Shown: in pieces, positions 51,117 through 60,656 of the stretch
Numbering within the stretch: the stretch's first letter is position 1
Layout: each line of letters starts with the position of its first letter
Assembly: GCA_050694175.1 (NCBI GenBank)
Contig: JBOGXA010000010.1
Location: 1-64,000, forward strand
Origin: JBOGXA01 sp050694175
GTDB lineage: Bacteria > Actinomycetota > CADDZG01 > WHSQ01
DNA length: 64,000 nt
Direction of reading: 5' to 3'
Translations under genes and position numbers: made by a program
Notes under the pieces: generated by a model
Database searches by the model: none
Told to the model about the DNA's origin: nothing
Seen by the model: the letters and a program-made list of their open reading frames with translations, nothing else

Positions 51117-52006
51117 TCAGCGTGATGCTTGGATCGCGCTGCCTTGCTTTCTCGAGGCATTTCGACTTAGGCGCGTAACGATGAGGCCGCCGACCACGAG
51201 GACGCTACCCACAACCTGCTCGGCCCCCACGCGTTCATCGAGTGCAAGAACGGCGATGGCCCCACCCAGCACGGGGACCAGGAACCCATACACCACGGTT
51301 CGGGGGATCCCTCGGTGGCGAATGGCCCAGTTCCAGAGGGCGTAGGCGAGATAGACGGGGCCGATAACCGCGTAAACAAGGATGACCCACGACGAAAGAC
51401 TGACGGCCGTCCAATCCTGGGCCCCCATGGCAGGGATGCCGACCAGGGTGATGAGGAGGCCACCGAGCGCGAGGCCGTATGACATGAGCGCGCGAGGTGG
51501 ATAGCGCGACGTCAGGGGCTGGTTGACCACTCCGTATGCGCCGAAGGCCGCCGCGGCGCCGAGCGACAGCAGGTCTCCGGGGCGCGCCGCGGCGAATGCG
51601 TCCCAGGCTCGAAGGAAAACCGCTACTCCGAGAAACCCCAGCAGTACGCCTCCCACCTCCACGCGGGTCGGCCTCGGACCACCCACATCACCATCACCGA
51701 GAAGATCGGGTGAGTCGAGATCAGAATTGCGCTGGCCAGTGCGGACGTCCTGTCCAGCCCGAGCACGAAACCCATCTGGTAGAGGAAGTAGCCGGTCAGC
51801 CCCGACAACGCCAGTGCCGGAATGTCCTCCCTGCGCGGGCGGACCCGGTCCTTCGATACGACCAGAACGGCCGCTGCGAAGATGAACATGGCCGCGAACC
51901 GAACGCCGGTAAAGGCGACGGGGTCGATGTCTCGCCATGCGATCTTGAACAGGGTGAACGTCGACGCCCACATCAACGCGACGGCGAAGAGGGCCAGGTC
52001 GATCAT
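51117..52006 (-). pseudogene. EamA/DMT transporter, frameshifted
   Basis: From ATG 52006: MIDLALFAVALMWASTFTLFK, then SALASAILISTHPIFSVMVMWVV in one frame. The other frame continues PTRVEVGGVLLGFLGVAVFLRAWDAF, FGAYGVVNQPLTSRYP and LDERVGAEQVVGSVLVVGGLI. The two join if one base is added at about 51670-51676 (run of C/G). The ten-helix EamA layout is complete across the join. GTG 52075 is an alternative start. Confidence 0.75.
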
Positions 52007-52157
52007 GAGCGGCGAGGGCACTGGGCGAATCCCGGCCGCGCCCGGCTGCGTCACCAGTCGGTCACCAAGTCTCACGGTTTCCCTCGGGTTCGGGTGAGGT
52101 GTAAGCCAACGCTCGCCCCAACGCAGGGGCCGGAGTGTTGATTCCCGATTGCGTGCT

Positions 52158-52265
52158 TCACGCGCGCGGGTGACATGCCCAGTCGTTGCTGTCGCGGCTG
52201 TCCTTCCCGAACGCGGCCGCCGCTAGAACGAACGCGGCCAAAGCGAACAAAACGACGATTGCCAT
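52158..52265 (-). CDS. 35-residue membrane peptide
   Basis: A very small gene with a near-perfect ribosome site (AAGGAGGTGA, 7 nt before ATG 52265). The product has one hydrophobic helix (residues 2-19, MAIVVLFALAAFVLAAAAF) and a charged tail GKDSRDSNDWACHP. Short proteins with this helix plus DSRDxxDW tail pattern are familiar from actinobacteria, but I know no function. It follows the 61-residue gene by 39 nt. Confidence 0.65.
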   Translation of the reverse strand: MAIVVLFALAAFVLAAAAFGKDSRDSNDWACHPRA

Positions 52266-52304
52266 CGGCGAGTCACCTCCTTCCCGCTTGTTGTCCGAAC
52301 GTCA

Positions 52305-52490
52305 TCAGGAATCGAGGCATGGGCGTCCTGCCTCGCGGCGGAGCGCTTGCCTCGTGAAAGGGAGGCGGCGGGCCCGGCCCCCGAGCTTGCCTCGGTGGTT
52401 GGCTGCGCGCGCAAGGTGATAGAGGGCTGCGTCGCGGTGGAGTTGATCGATCTGCATCTTGCCGATTGTCTCGGAGAGCTGGGGGTGCAT
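52305..52490 (-). CDS. Small basic protein of 61 residues
   Basis: MHPQLSETIGKMQIDQLHRD, then LYHLARAANHRGKLGGRARRL: a helical, Arg/His-rich peptide of a type widespread next to actinobacterial genes (MHP..L...R..DL.R.A pattern). AGGAGG lies 6 nt before ATG 52490. A longer frame to 52592 would enter the MocR promoter. Function unknown; divergent from the MocR gene. Confidence 0.6.
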   Translation of the reverse strand: MHPQLSETIGKMQIDQLHRDAALYHLARAANHRGKLGGRARRLPFTRQALRREAGRPCLDS

Positions 52491-52590
52491 CGCTGCCTCC
52501 TGGTGGGCCTCGCTGAGCGCGTCTTCTCGCAGCGTATCGAGCAAGTTGTCCACTGATAAGGTCCAATCTGGTATCACGTGAAAGGACCAC

Positions 52591-53973
52591 ATGGTTCAAG
52601 AGCTTCCGCTGACACTGGACATAGGGGGCGGCCGGGCTCTCCATCTCCAGATCGAACGGGGCCTCCGTGAGGCCATTCGTGCGGGTCGCCTCGAGTCGGG
52701 AACGACCCTTCCGTCGACCCGGGTGCTTGCCCAGGATCTGGGGGTGTCGCGAGGCGTGGTCGTGGAGGCCTACGACCAGCTAATCGCAGAGGGATACCTG
52801 GTCGCGCGGCGCGGGTCCGCAACTCGGGTTGCAGCCTCTGTGCTCCACACCGGCGAGCGGGCCGTCTCCGAGCCACCCGCCAAGTCACCCCGATACGACT
52901 TCCGTCTCGGCGATCCCAATCCCGCGTCGTTTCCGAGAGGGGAGTGGCTCGCGTCGATCCGGCAGGTGCTCAAAGAGGTGCCGGACACCACCTTCCGCTA
53001 CGGGGACCCTCAGGGGACCAAGGAGTTGCGGACCGCTCTGTCCGCGTACCTGGGTCGAGTGCGTGGGGTGATCGCGTCGCCGAGCAGGATCGTTGTCTCT
53101 GGTGGCTTTGCGCAGGGGCTTCTGCTCGTCTGCCAGACGCTGAGGCAGCGCGGTGCGCGCCACGTCGTGATGGAAGACCCGTGCCAGCTCCACCAACGAA
53201 AAATCGTCGAGCGGGCAGGTCTTGAGCCCGTGGGCGTCCCCGTCGACGAGCGTGGGCTGCGAACCGACCTTCTCGCCCGAGTCGCGGCCGGCGCAGCCGT
53301 AGTCACGCCGGCGCATCAGTATCCGACCGGCGCAGTGCTGGCTCCCGAGCGGCGGCTCGAGCTCTGCTCGTGGGCGGAGCGGCAGGGCGCGGTTGTTGTC
53401 GAGGACGATTACGACGCTGAGTACCGGTACGACCGCGAGCCGATCGGCTCGATGCAGGGACTCTCGCCGGAGCGGGTGATCTACGCGAGTTCTGCGAGCA
53501 AAACGCTCGCGCCATCTCTCCGGCTCGGTTGGCTTGTCCTTCCTTCAACCCTCGCCGCTCCGGTTGCGGAGGCCAAGTACAACGACGACCTGGGCTCGCC
53601 CGTCATCGAGCAGCTCGCCCTCGCCGAGTTCGTCTCAACGGGAAAGTTCGACCGCCACCTGCGCCGCAACCGCGCCGTGTACAGAAGACGGCGCGACGTG
53701 CTGGTCGCGGCCCTGAAGGAGCACCTCCCCGAGGTCGAGATCCAGGGCATCGCGGCGGGCCTGCACCTGGTCGTGAGGCTTCCCCACGAGATCGACGAGG
53801 CGCGACTTGTTGAGGCGGCGGCGAAGCGGTCGGTCGGCATCGAGGGGATCGCCCGGCATCGCTTCTCGGGGAGCGCGGTGCCCCCGGCGATCCTCCTCGG
53901 CTACGGTGCCATCTCCGAAGCCTCGATCGCGCCCGGAGTGGAGCGGCTAAGGAAAGCAATCAGCGACTTGTAG
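52591..53973 (+). CDS. MocR/PdxR-type GntR regulator with aminotransferase domain
   Basis: A 460-residue chimeric regulator. Residues about 12-80 are a GntR winged HTH (LRLEAIRAGRLE-like QIERGLREAIRAGRLESGTTLPSTR, LGVSRGVVVEAYDQL). After a linker, residues about 105-455 are an aminotransferase fold I domain with PAHQYPTGA, VEDDYDAEYRYDR and the PLP Lys304 in SSASKTLAPSLRLGW. Such proteins sense pyridoxal phosphate or amino compounds. Its target here may be the divergent small genes and EamA gene. Confidence 0.9.
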   Translation: MVQELPLTLDIGGGRALHLQIERGLREAIRAGRLESGTTLPSTRVLAQDLGVSRGVVVEAYDQLIAEGYLVARRGSATRVAASVLHTGERAVSEPPAKSPRYDFRLGDPNPASFPRGEWLASIRQVLKEVPDTTFRYGDPQGTKELRTALSAYLGRVRGVIASPSRIVVSGGFAQGLLLVCQTLRQRGARHVVMEDPCQLHQRKIVERAGLEPVGVPVDERGLRTDLLARVAAGAAVVTPAHQYPTGAVLAPERRLELCSWAERQGAVVVEDDYDAEYRYDREPIGSMQGLSPERVIYASSASKTLAPSLRLGWLVLPSTLAAPVAEAKYNDDLGSPVIEQLALAEFVSTGKFDRHLRRNRAVYRRRRDVLVAALKEHLPEVEIQGIAAGLHLVVRLPHEIDEARLVEAAAKRSVGIEGIARHRFSGSAVPPAILLGYGAISEASIAPGVERLRKAISDL

Positions 53974-54326
53974 CGCGCTTGAGAACAAGCGCGGCTGGGC
54001 CCCCGAGTTGTCGCGTCCGTCATGGGGGATCAAGGCTTCATCAGGAACGCGAGCGCCGACGCGAGGAGACCGACACAGTTGTAGGTCGTTCCCCAGTCGG
54101 TGGAAAAGCTGCCCCCCGTCCATCAGGGACAGGAAAGCGGCGGACCAATGATCATGGTCGAGAGCAAGCAGACCGACCAGGCGAACCCCTGGCGGAAGTG
54201 CGCGCCTTCATGTCCTCACCGTGGCCGGGAACCGTCCCGATAACGTTACGAAGGCTCGAGTCCTGAATCCGCAGACGGGTTGTCCGTAACGGTTTTGCGA
54301 CGCTTACGGCGGAGGATGTAGCTCGA
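53974..54326. other. 353-nt stretch without a recognised feature
   Basis: No gene is supported on either strand; frames are short and lack ribosome sites. GGCGGAGG near the right end is the likely ribosome site of the next gene. No repeat or RNA motif was seen. Confidence 0.4.
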
Positions 54327-55613
54327 ATGCCCGGTTTGGGCGTGACCGCGCGAGGAGCGGAAGACGTGAGCCACGAGTCTGATCAAGGGCGAGGGGAGAC
54401 CCCGCCGGCGCGATGGCCGACGAGGAGCGCCGCGGTCATCACGCTGCTCATCACCATCCCCCTCTGCATCTGGGGCCTCCTTCTGGGGCTCTTCCGGCCC
54501 GAGGGCGCTCCCGGCGTGGCCCCCTTCGACGTGCCGGAGGCGACCTTCTTTCTATCGCAATCGACCTTCGCACTGGTCGGGGCAGTGGTGCTCGTTCGGA
54601 GGCCCGACAACCGGACGGGGTGGATCTTCTGCGCGGTGGCGGTGGTGGCCTCCACCGTCAGCTGGGCGACGCAATACGCGACCCAGGCACTGATCGTCGA
54701 ACCGGGGTCGCTACCGGCCGGCGACGAGGTCGCGTGGCTGACAATGGGCCCCGGCGTTCTGATTCCCGTCTGCTTCGCGTTGCTGGTTGCCTGGTTCCCA
54801 GACGGCCGGTTCCTGAGCCCGCGCTGGCGGGTCCTCGGCTGGATGTGCGTGATCGTAGTCGTGATGACCGTGATCGCGTCTGTCGCACTGTGGCCATACC
54901 GGGGCCCGGAGATGCTGGTCGCCAACCAGCCCGAGGTGCCGGGCGCCGGCCTCGCCAACGTCCTCATGGCGTCCGCGTTCTTGATCGTGCTCGCCCTCGT
55001 GCTGGGAGCCCTGGCCTCGATTGTCCTCAGGTTCAGGAGTGGGGACCCACTCACTCGCCTTCAGCTCAAGTGGTTTGCGCTGGCCGCCAGTATCGGGGTT
55101 CTCGGTCTCTTCGTTGGCGCGCTGTGGGAGCGCGCGGGGGTTGCGCTCACGTCGGTGGGCTCGCTCGCACTTCCCGTGGCTGCAGGGATCGCCATCCTCC
55201 GATACCGGCTCTTCGAGATCGATCGCATCATCAACCGCACCATCGTCTATGCGCTCGTATCCGGCACGGTCGTTGCCGTGTATGCGATTTCGGTGCTGGT
55301 CATCGGGATGATCGCGGTCGGACCATCGAACCAGCTGTCGGTCGCGGTGGCAACTCTGTTGGCGGCCGCCGCGTTCCGGCCCGCCCTGACGCGAATCCAG
55401 GGCATGGTCGATCGTAGGTTCTACCGGCGCAAGTACGACGCAGCCAGAACCATCGACTCATTCGGAGCACGTCTCAGAACGAAGACCGACCTGGACGAGC
55501 TTACGGACGATCTGATCGGGGTGGTCGGCGCGACCCTGCAGCCCGCGCACGCCAGCCTCTGGCTCGTACCGACGGACGGCGCTCCGGAGGGCACGCCGGC
55601 TGCCACCGAGTGA
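54327..55613 (+). CDS. Multi-pass membrane protein resembling a sensor-kinase input domain
   Basis: A 428-residue protein with about nine to ten hydrophobic helices in residues 33-345 (VITLLITIPLCIWGLLLGLF, CVIVVVMTVIASVALW, VAAGIAILRYRLFEIDRIINRT). The cytoplasmic tail RRFYRRKYDAARTIDSFGARLRTKTDLDELTDDLIGV ends with HASLWLVPT, the pattern seen in actinobacterial proteins that may precede kinase domains. No histidine-kinase catalytic motifs follow. It may be a stand-alone sensor or a truncated one. Confidence 0.65.
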   Translation: MPGLGVTARGAEDVSHESDQGRGETPPARWPTRSAAVITLLITIPLCIWGLLLGLFRPEGAPGVAPFDVPEATFFLSQSTFALVGAVVLVRRPDNRTGWIFCAVAVVASTVSWATQYATQALIVEPGSLPAGDEVAWLTMGPGVLIPVCFALLVAWFPDGRFLSPRWRVLGWMCVIVVVMTVIASVALWPYRGPEMLVANQPEVPGAGLANVLMASAFLIVLALVLGALASIVLRFRSGDPLTRLQLKWFALAASIGVLGLFVGALWERAGVALTSVGSLALPVAAGIAILRYRLFEIDRIINRTIVYALVSGTVVAVYAISVLVIGMIAVGPSNQLSVAVATLLAAAAFRPALTRIQGMVDRRFYRRKYDAARTIDSFGARLRTKTDLDELTDDLIGVVGATLQPAHASLWLVPTDGAPEGTPAATE

Positions 55614-55776
55614 CAAAAGGGAAAGAATTCCATCTTGCCCTGCTTTCATCCGTACCAGTACAATCCCGCCCGACGGGGGAACTGGAGACGGAGGGGACAC
55701 CAGCCATCGCCAGCCGGGCGTTCACGACGCTTTGTCTCCCGCGCGTCCGTTTTGGAAGTCGAGAAGGGAGGCACGC

Positions 55777-57342
55777 GTGCTGAGAAACACGCTTCGATGG
55801 CGAAGTGTTGCCGGCGCAGCGATCGCAGTCCTTGTAGGACTTGCGCCCGTAGCGGCAGCCGGCGAAGGGCGAGCGCAGGGCCCGGCCGGAGAGCGGCCAC
55901 AACGAGATGTCCGGGCACCCCTTATGGGGAGGAGCCATCCGGCCGCGATCACGGGCCGCTACATCGTCGTCTTCGAAAAGGATGCGTCGCGGGCGACCGT
56001 GCGTTCGGCCCAATCCAGCGCACGTTCACACGGGGCGACGGTCCATCAGCGCTACGATCATGCGCTGCAGGGCTTTGCTGCAACGCTGTCGCAGTCTGCC
56101 CTCAACAGACTGCGCGCCAATCGCAACGTGAGTTATGTGGAGGCCGATCTCAGGGTGTCGGCTTCGGCGGTTCAGACGCCTGCGACCTGGGGTCTCGACC
56201 GCATCGATCAGAGGAACCTGCCCCTCAACAACAGCTACACGTACAACGCGACCGGAGCGGGGGTAAAGGCATACATCATCGACACCGGAATCCGCTTCAC
56301 TCACACGCAGTTCGGTGGACGTGCGGTAAGCGGCTACGACGTAATCGACGGGGGATCCGCCGAGGACTGCAACGGGCACGGCACGCATGTGGCCGGCACC
56401 GTCGGCAGCACCACTTACGGGGTTGCAAAGAGCGTGCAGCTGGTCGCCGTACGCGTGCTCAACTGCCAGGGGTCCGGCTCGACGTCCGGGGTCATCGCAG
56501 GAGTCGACTGGGTAACGGGTAACCACGCCGCCGGCCAGCCGGCCGTGGCGAACATGAGCCTTGGTGGCGGGGCCAGCACATCGCTCGACAACGCGGTGAA
56601 CAACTCGATCAACGACGGTGTCTCGTACGCGGTTGCGGCCGGGAACAGCAACGCGAACGCGTGCAACTATTCGCCGGCGCGCGTCGCGGCCGCGATCACG
56701 GTGGGGGCAACGACTTCGTCGGATTCCCGGTCGTCGTTCTCGAACTACGGTTCGTGTCTCGACATCTTTGCTCCAGGATCGAGCATCACGTCGGCGTGGC
56801 ACACGAGCAACACCGCGACGAACACGATCAGCGGAACGTCCATGGCCTCGCCCCACACGGCCGGTGTAGCAGCGCTGTACCTGCAGGGGAGTCCGAGTGC
56901 GAGCCCATCGACGGTGCGCAACGCGATCGTCAACTCAGCGACGACCGGAGTGGTGTCGAACGCCGGCAGCGGATCGCCCAACCGGCTTCTCTACTCGCTG
57001 TTCGGGGCTCCGCCGCCCCCACCACCGTCGGGCTGCTCGTTGCCCGAGTCTTACAGCGGCTCCCTTTCGGGAAGGGGCGACTACGACTACCACCCGAACG
57101 GGACGTACTACTACTCGAGCGTGTCCGGCACTCACCGAGGCTGCTTGGAGGGCCCGGGGAATGCCGACTTCGACCTCTATCTGTACAAGTGGAACGGGTA
57201 CTCGTGGTCTGTTGTTGCGGCCGGCGAAAGCCCATCGTCGACGGAGAACATCAACTACAACGGAACCGCCGGCTACTACCTGTGGGAGGTGTACTCCTAC
57301 AGCGGTAGCGGTAGCTACACGTTCAAGATGCAGCGACCGTAG
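55777..57342 (+). CDS. Secreted subtilisin-like serine protease (S8)
   Basis: A 521-residue extracellular protease. Signal peptide (VAGAAIAVLVGLAPVAAAG), an I9-type inhibitory propeptide (GRYIVVFEKDASRATVR... VSYVEAD), then the peptidase domain with Asp169 (IIDTGI), His201 (NGHGTHVAGT) and Ser355 (GTSMASPH). A Pro-rich linker leads to a C-terminal pre-peptidase-type beta-sandwich (about 425-521). GTG 55777 has GAAGGGAGG upstream and gives a good signal peptide; the longer frame from 55732 does not. Similar in design to proteinase K-type aqualysins. Confidence 0.92.
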   Translation: MLRNTLRWRSVAGAAIAVLVGLAPVAAAGEGRAQGPAGERPQRDVRAPLMGRSHPAAITGRYIVVFEKDASRATVRSAQSSARSHGATVHQRYDHALQGFAATLSQSALNRLRANRNVSYVEADLRVSASAVQTPATWGLDRIDQRNLPLNNSYTYNATGAGVKAYIIDTGIRFTHTQFGGRAVSGYDVIDGGSAEDCNGHGTHVAGTVGSTTYGVAKSVQLVAVRVLNCQGSGSTSGVIAGVDWVTGNHAAGQPAVANMSLGGGASTSLDNAVNNSINDGVSYAVAAGNSNANACNYSPARVAAAITVGATTSSDSRSSFSNYGSCLDIFAPGSSITSAWHTSNTATNTISGTSMASPHTAGVAALYLQGSPSASPSTVRNAIVNSATTGVVSNAGSGSPNRLLYSLFGAPPPPPPSGCSLPESYSGSLSGRGDYDYHPNGTYYYSSVSGTHRGCLEGPGNADFDLYLYKWNGYSWSVVAAGESPSSTENINYNGTAGYYLWEVYSYSGSGSYTFKMQRP

Positions 57343-57354
57343 CCGGATGATCTA

Positions 57355-57389
57355 GTGCGGCGTCGGGCGGGGGGAGCCCGGCGCCGCAC
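57355..57389. terminator. GC-rich 14-bp hairpin between convergent genes
   Basis: GTGCGGCGTCGGGC (57355-57368) pairs with GCCCGGCGCCGCAC (57376-57389), one G-T wobble, 7-nt loop. No long T tract follows. It lies between the protease and the minus-strand polysaccharide cluster and could end transcription from both. Confidence 0.6.
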
Positions 57390-57418
57390 GCTTCCTCCCC
57401 GCTCTCCGCGGCGAAGGT

Positions 57419-58705
57419 TCAGGGGATGGTTCCCGACGACCGCGCCGGGCGGATGCCTTGATAGGTCTTCAAACGTTCGGCCGCGCATTGAACGCGGCGC
57501 TCGACGGCTCGTGGCCAGTCGGGGCGAAGCTCTCGGAAGGGGAGCGTCGCCCACCTCAGCAAGCACGCGGCTTCGAAGACCAGGTGATCGTCTCTTCTTT
57601 GGCCGCAGGCGGCCTCGTAAGCCGTGAGGAACCTCGAGCGGGCTTCGAGGGCGCACTCGGCAGAGAGATAGGAGAGAAAATGCCCCACATCGACGAGGGG
57701 ATCTGCCTGCATCGCCTGGTCCATGTCCACGAATGTCACCCCACTCTCGTCGACCAGCACCTGGTCGTCATGGAAGCTGCCGTGGACGGTCGAGGCCCTG
57801 CCGTCGATCGCGGCAAGCATCGGAGCGAGGCGGCGCGCCAGCGTGGCCGCTTGTGACGCGAGAGGCGGGACGAGGTAGCCGACCGTTATCGCCGCGTCCA
57901 TCAGTTCCTCGACTTGTGCCTTCAGGGAGTAACGAGGGAGGGATTCGATGGCGGTGTCGTGGAGCTGAGCGACCGCCTCCGCCACCGGCGGCATCCATCG
58001 TTCGTAAGCGGCGGCGCCGCGAAGATCACTGAGGCGGACGCCGGCCCCCTCGGCCTGCACCATCATCCCCAGGTCGGGAAACCAAGTCAAAGGTTCCGGC
58101 GTAGGGATGTGCGCTCGGCTCAGCGCGTCCGCGACCCGGAGCAGCGAGCGGCCGCCGTCCTTTCTGAGTTTCCCGAAGACGTAACCGGCGTGTGTGCCAT
58201 CCACCCGGTACTTCAAGACCGCTCGTTTCCCGGCCTTGTAACGAACGACTTCGATCTCGCAACGCCCGAGATGCGTTCCCACTCGCGCCGGCAATGCTTG
58301 GGAGAACCGAGAGAGCATGCTCTCGGACGTAGAGGCCTCCGCCAACCCGGGAAGGCCGAGATCGCCCGGCCATAACTGCGCGATCGCAGATAGCTCCGGG
58401 ATGTAGGCAATGCCTGGAGTGGACGGTGTCACTCGAAGTCGGCTCGCGAGCTTCTGCGCACGTGCTTGTGGGCACAGGGCAGCGTGAGCCGTTGTGCGCA
58501 CGGTTGTTCCGCGATCCCAATCGATGATTTCGAGTTCGTACTGCACGCGGCAGTACCTTTCAGGCTTGTACTTGACGTAGTAGGGGGCGCACGACCGAAC
58601 GCTCGATGCGGTAAGGGACCGATCGAACAGCTCCGCTATCGTGTCGCCGCGAAGGGCGACGCGCACCCCGGGCAGCACTCGATCCGGAGGTGGTAGTGGG
58701 ATCAT
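57419..58705 (-). CDS. Phosphotransferase-fold protein with altered catalytic motif
   Basis: A 428-residue APH/choline-kinase-fold protein. The usual HGDxxxxN loop reads HGSFHDDQ (Ser for the catalytic Asp, Gln for Asn), followed by VTFVDMDQAMQADPLVDVGHFL with the metal-binding Asp kept. It may be a divergent kinase or an inactive binding protein. It is the last gene of the cluster, 12 nt after the deacetylase. Its partner at 60653 has exactly the same length and a normal motif. Confidence 0.75.
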   Translation of the reverse strand: MIPLPPPDRVLPGVRVALRGDTIAELFDRSLTASSVRSCAPYYVKYKPERYCRVQYELEIIDWDRGTTVRTTAHAALCPQARAQKLASRLRVTPSTPGIAYIPELSAIAQLWPGDLGLPGLAEASTSESMLSRFSQALPARVGTHLGRCEIEVVRYKAGKRAVLKYRVDGTHAGYVFGKLRKDGGRSLLRVADALSRAHIPTPEPLTWFPDLGMMVQAEGAGVRLSDLRGAAAYERWMPPVAEAVAQLHDTAIESLPRYSLKAQVEELMDAAITVGYLVPPLASQAATLARRLAPMLAAIDGRASTVHGSFHDDQVLVDESGVTFVDMDQAMQADPLVDVGHFLSYLSAECALEARSRFLTAYEAACGQRRDDHLVFEAACLLRWATLPFRELRPDWPRAVERRVQCAAERLKTYQGIRPARSSGTIP

Positions 58706-58717
58706 CGGCGGGCCCGT

Positions 58718-59440
58718 TCAGACCACGCCGGGAGCGGCGTGCCGATCCCGGGCGAGCGTCAGCATCGGATGCACACGCGCCCGATGGTGATCTGCGATCA
58801 GGGCCAAGAGCTCCGCGGCGGCGCGGCGGTCGTCGCGATCCATCGCCGCATGATGGAACATGATCCCAATCGGTCCGGAAGTCCTGATCGCGGCCGCCAT
58901 CAGCTCGCCCAATTCGCTGGGAGCTAGTCGTACTTGCCTGTGGTGGGCGAACCAATCGATTCGGATGGGGAGCTCGACGAGGCCGGGGAGACCGAGCGTC
59001 GGTGCGCGCGCCTCCCGGGACAACACCTCGAATCCAAGGTCGATCAGACAACGTCCTGTCGCCTGTGTACAGCGATTCCACGGCGGCGTAAATATCGGTT
59101 CGATCAGCGGGCCGAAATGACCTTCCAGGCGAGAACGACCCTCGTCGATGTCGCGCCGCTGAAGCAGTGTCGCTCGCGACGGGCCGAACTCGTACTTTCG
59201 TCCGAGAGGCTCGTGGTTGACGTGGGCAAAGCCGTGCTGATGGACCCTCACACAACCCGATTCCGCTCGCGCGGTCAGTCGTCGCGCCAGAGTATCGTCG
59301 ACGGCTTGCGGGATCACCGCGAGATCAACCGATAGCCGGAGTTCCGCGAAGATATCTAGTAGCGGCGATAAACGGTCGTCGTCCCAGCCGACGTCATCGT
59401 CTCGAAAGAAGAAATCGACCGTGCCGCCGGCGGCATCCAA
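58718..59440 (-). CDS. Polysaccharide deacetylase-family protein
   Basis: A 240-residue protein of the NodB/polysaccharide-deacetylase-like fold. FFFRDDDVGW near the N-terminus gives the metal and base Asp residues, RVHQHGFAHVNHE the His pair, and FTPPWNR the later motif. It probably removes acetyl groups from a surface sugar polymer. Given start is TTG 59440, but coding character extends upstream (IETWLDPVRNAL) to a stop near 59490, so a start at a rare codon such as ATT or ATC is possible. Confidence 0.75.
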   Translation of the reverse strand: MDAAGGTVDFFFRDDDVGWDDDRLSPLLDIFAELRLSVDLAVIPQAVDDTLARRLTARAESGCVRVHQHGFAHVNHEPLGRKYEFGPSRATLLQRRDIDEGRSRLEGHFGPLIEPIFTPPWNRCTQATGRCLIDLGFEVLSREARAPTLGLPGLVELPIRIDWFAHHRQVRLAPSELGELMAAAIRTSGPIGIMFHHAAMDRDDRRAAAELLALIADHHRARVHPMLTLARDRHAAPGVV

Positions 59441-59477
59441 GGCGTTGCGAACGGGATCGAGCCAGGTTTCGATGCAC

Positions 59478-60656
59478 CTACCTCCAATCCATCAGGATGC
59501 CAAAGCGCCCGGAATGAAGAACATCCAGAATGCGGGCGGTCCTCGGGCCCCCGTTCAAGTCAACGGGCACCGGGCGCGGCCGGAAGCTGAGGAGCGCACG
59601 GATCTCCTTCGCGAGGGCGAGTGGTTCCAGGTCGTGGGGATCGAGGACGCGGACTGCTCCGGCCGCCTGCAACCGCCCGGCGCGCTTCGTTTGCTCGTCT
59701 TCGCCCGAGTCGGAGAAGGGGACGACCAGGGCGGGGACGCGCGCACGAAGGATGTCCAGCGCAGTATTGTACCCACACTGGCTGACCGAAGCAGAGGCGG
59801 TGCGAAGCTCGGCTGACAGGCTCTTGACCGATCTCTGCAGCGTCAGACCGTTCGTGCCGGCCGCTTCTGCCCGCAGGGATCGCCACGTGACCTCTGGCAG
59901 GAACGGCCCCGCGACGACCTTCATCTCGACGTCTTCGGCGAGAAGCCGGCGCGCGCGAATCGCAGCCCGGAGGAGTTGTGCGCCGACGATCCCGCCACCT
60001 GCGGACACCACGATCTTTTGGCCGCGCTGCGGTGATCCGTTGCTTGACGAGCCATTCGGAACCACGAAGCCCGTGTAGTAGATGGGAGTTCGAAGCGGGA
60101 GTCGCGGGCGGAACGACTCCTCCAAACGAGCGAAGCCGGGATCCGAGTGGATCAAAACTGCGTCGAAGTAGCGATTGGCGAGGTCGCTGGCGTGGTCGTC
60201 GTGATCCTGCTGTTCGGGGCCTCGACTCACCAGGATGTCCCGAATGCTGCAGACTACGAGAGGTGCTTTCGCTCCCAGGTCTTTTGCTTCCTCGAGCAGA
60301 GGCAGGAGCTCGGCCTTGAACCTCTTCTTCCCGAATGGGAAGAACTCGATCATGAGCGCCTCGGGTTGCGCCGAGCGGAACGTCCTCAGGATGAGTTCGC
60401 GACGCAGCTCTCGAGCGCGATCGAGACTTCGGCGGGCGTCGTGGCTGATGATGCGTCCCTCGATGGTGGCTCCCAGAGGCGGCAACATCACCAGCTCAAC
60501 GCCGTCCGGAGGCTTGATCGCCTTAGGCAGCTTTCCACCGCACAAAAGGACTACCTTGAACCTTTCCGACAGCGAGCTGCAGAGGGCCAACGACCTGGAC
60601 AGATGGCCAAGACCGAGTGAGTGCTGACAATAGAAGAGCAGACGGGGCCGCGTCAT
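59478..60656 (-). CDS. Predicted glycosyltransferase (MurG-like, GT-B fold)
   Basis: A 392-residue protein starting MTRPRLLFYCQHSLGLGHLSR, typical of predicted GT-B transferases with GLGHLSRSLAL acceptor loop. The C-terminal donor half contains VSAGGGIVGAQLL, then SVSQCGYNTALDIL and PALVVPFSDSGEDEQTKRA, equivalents of the MurG nucleotide-sugar site. It would add a sugar to a surface glycan. ATG 60656 overlaps the preceding gene's stop. Confidence 0.85.
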   Translation of the reverse strand: MTRPRLLFYCQHSLGLGHLSRSLALCSSLSERFKVVLLCGGKLPKAIKPPDGVELVMLPPLGATIEGRIISHDARRSLDRARELRRELILRTFRSAQPEALMIEFFPFGKKRFKAELLPLLEEAKDLGAKAPLVVCSIRDILVSRGPEQQDHDDHASDLANRYFDAVLIHSDPGFARLEESFRPRLPLRTPIYYTGFVVPNGSSSNGSPQRGQKIVVSAGGGIVGAQLLRAAIRARRLLAEDVEMKVVAGPFLPEVTWRSLRAEAAGTNGLTLQRSVKSLSAELRTASASVSQCGYNTALDILRARVPALVVPFSDSGEDEQTKRAGRLQAAGAVRVLDPHDLEPLALAKEIRALLSFRPRPVPVDLNGGPRTARILDVLHSGRFGILMDWR

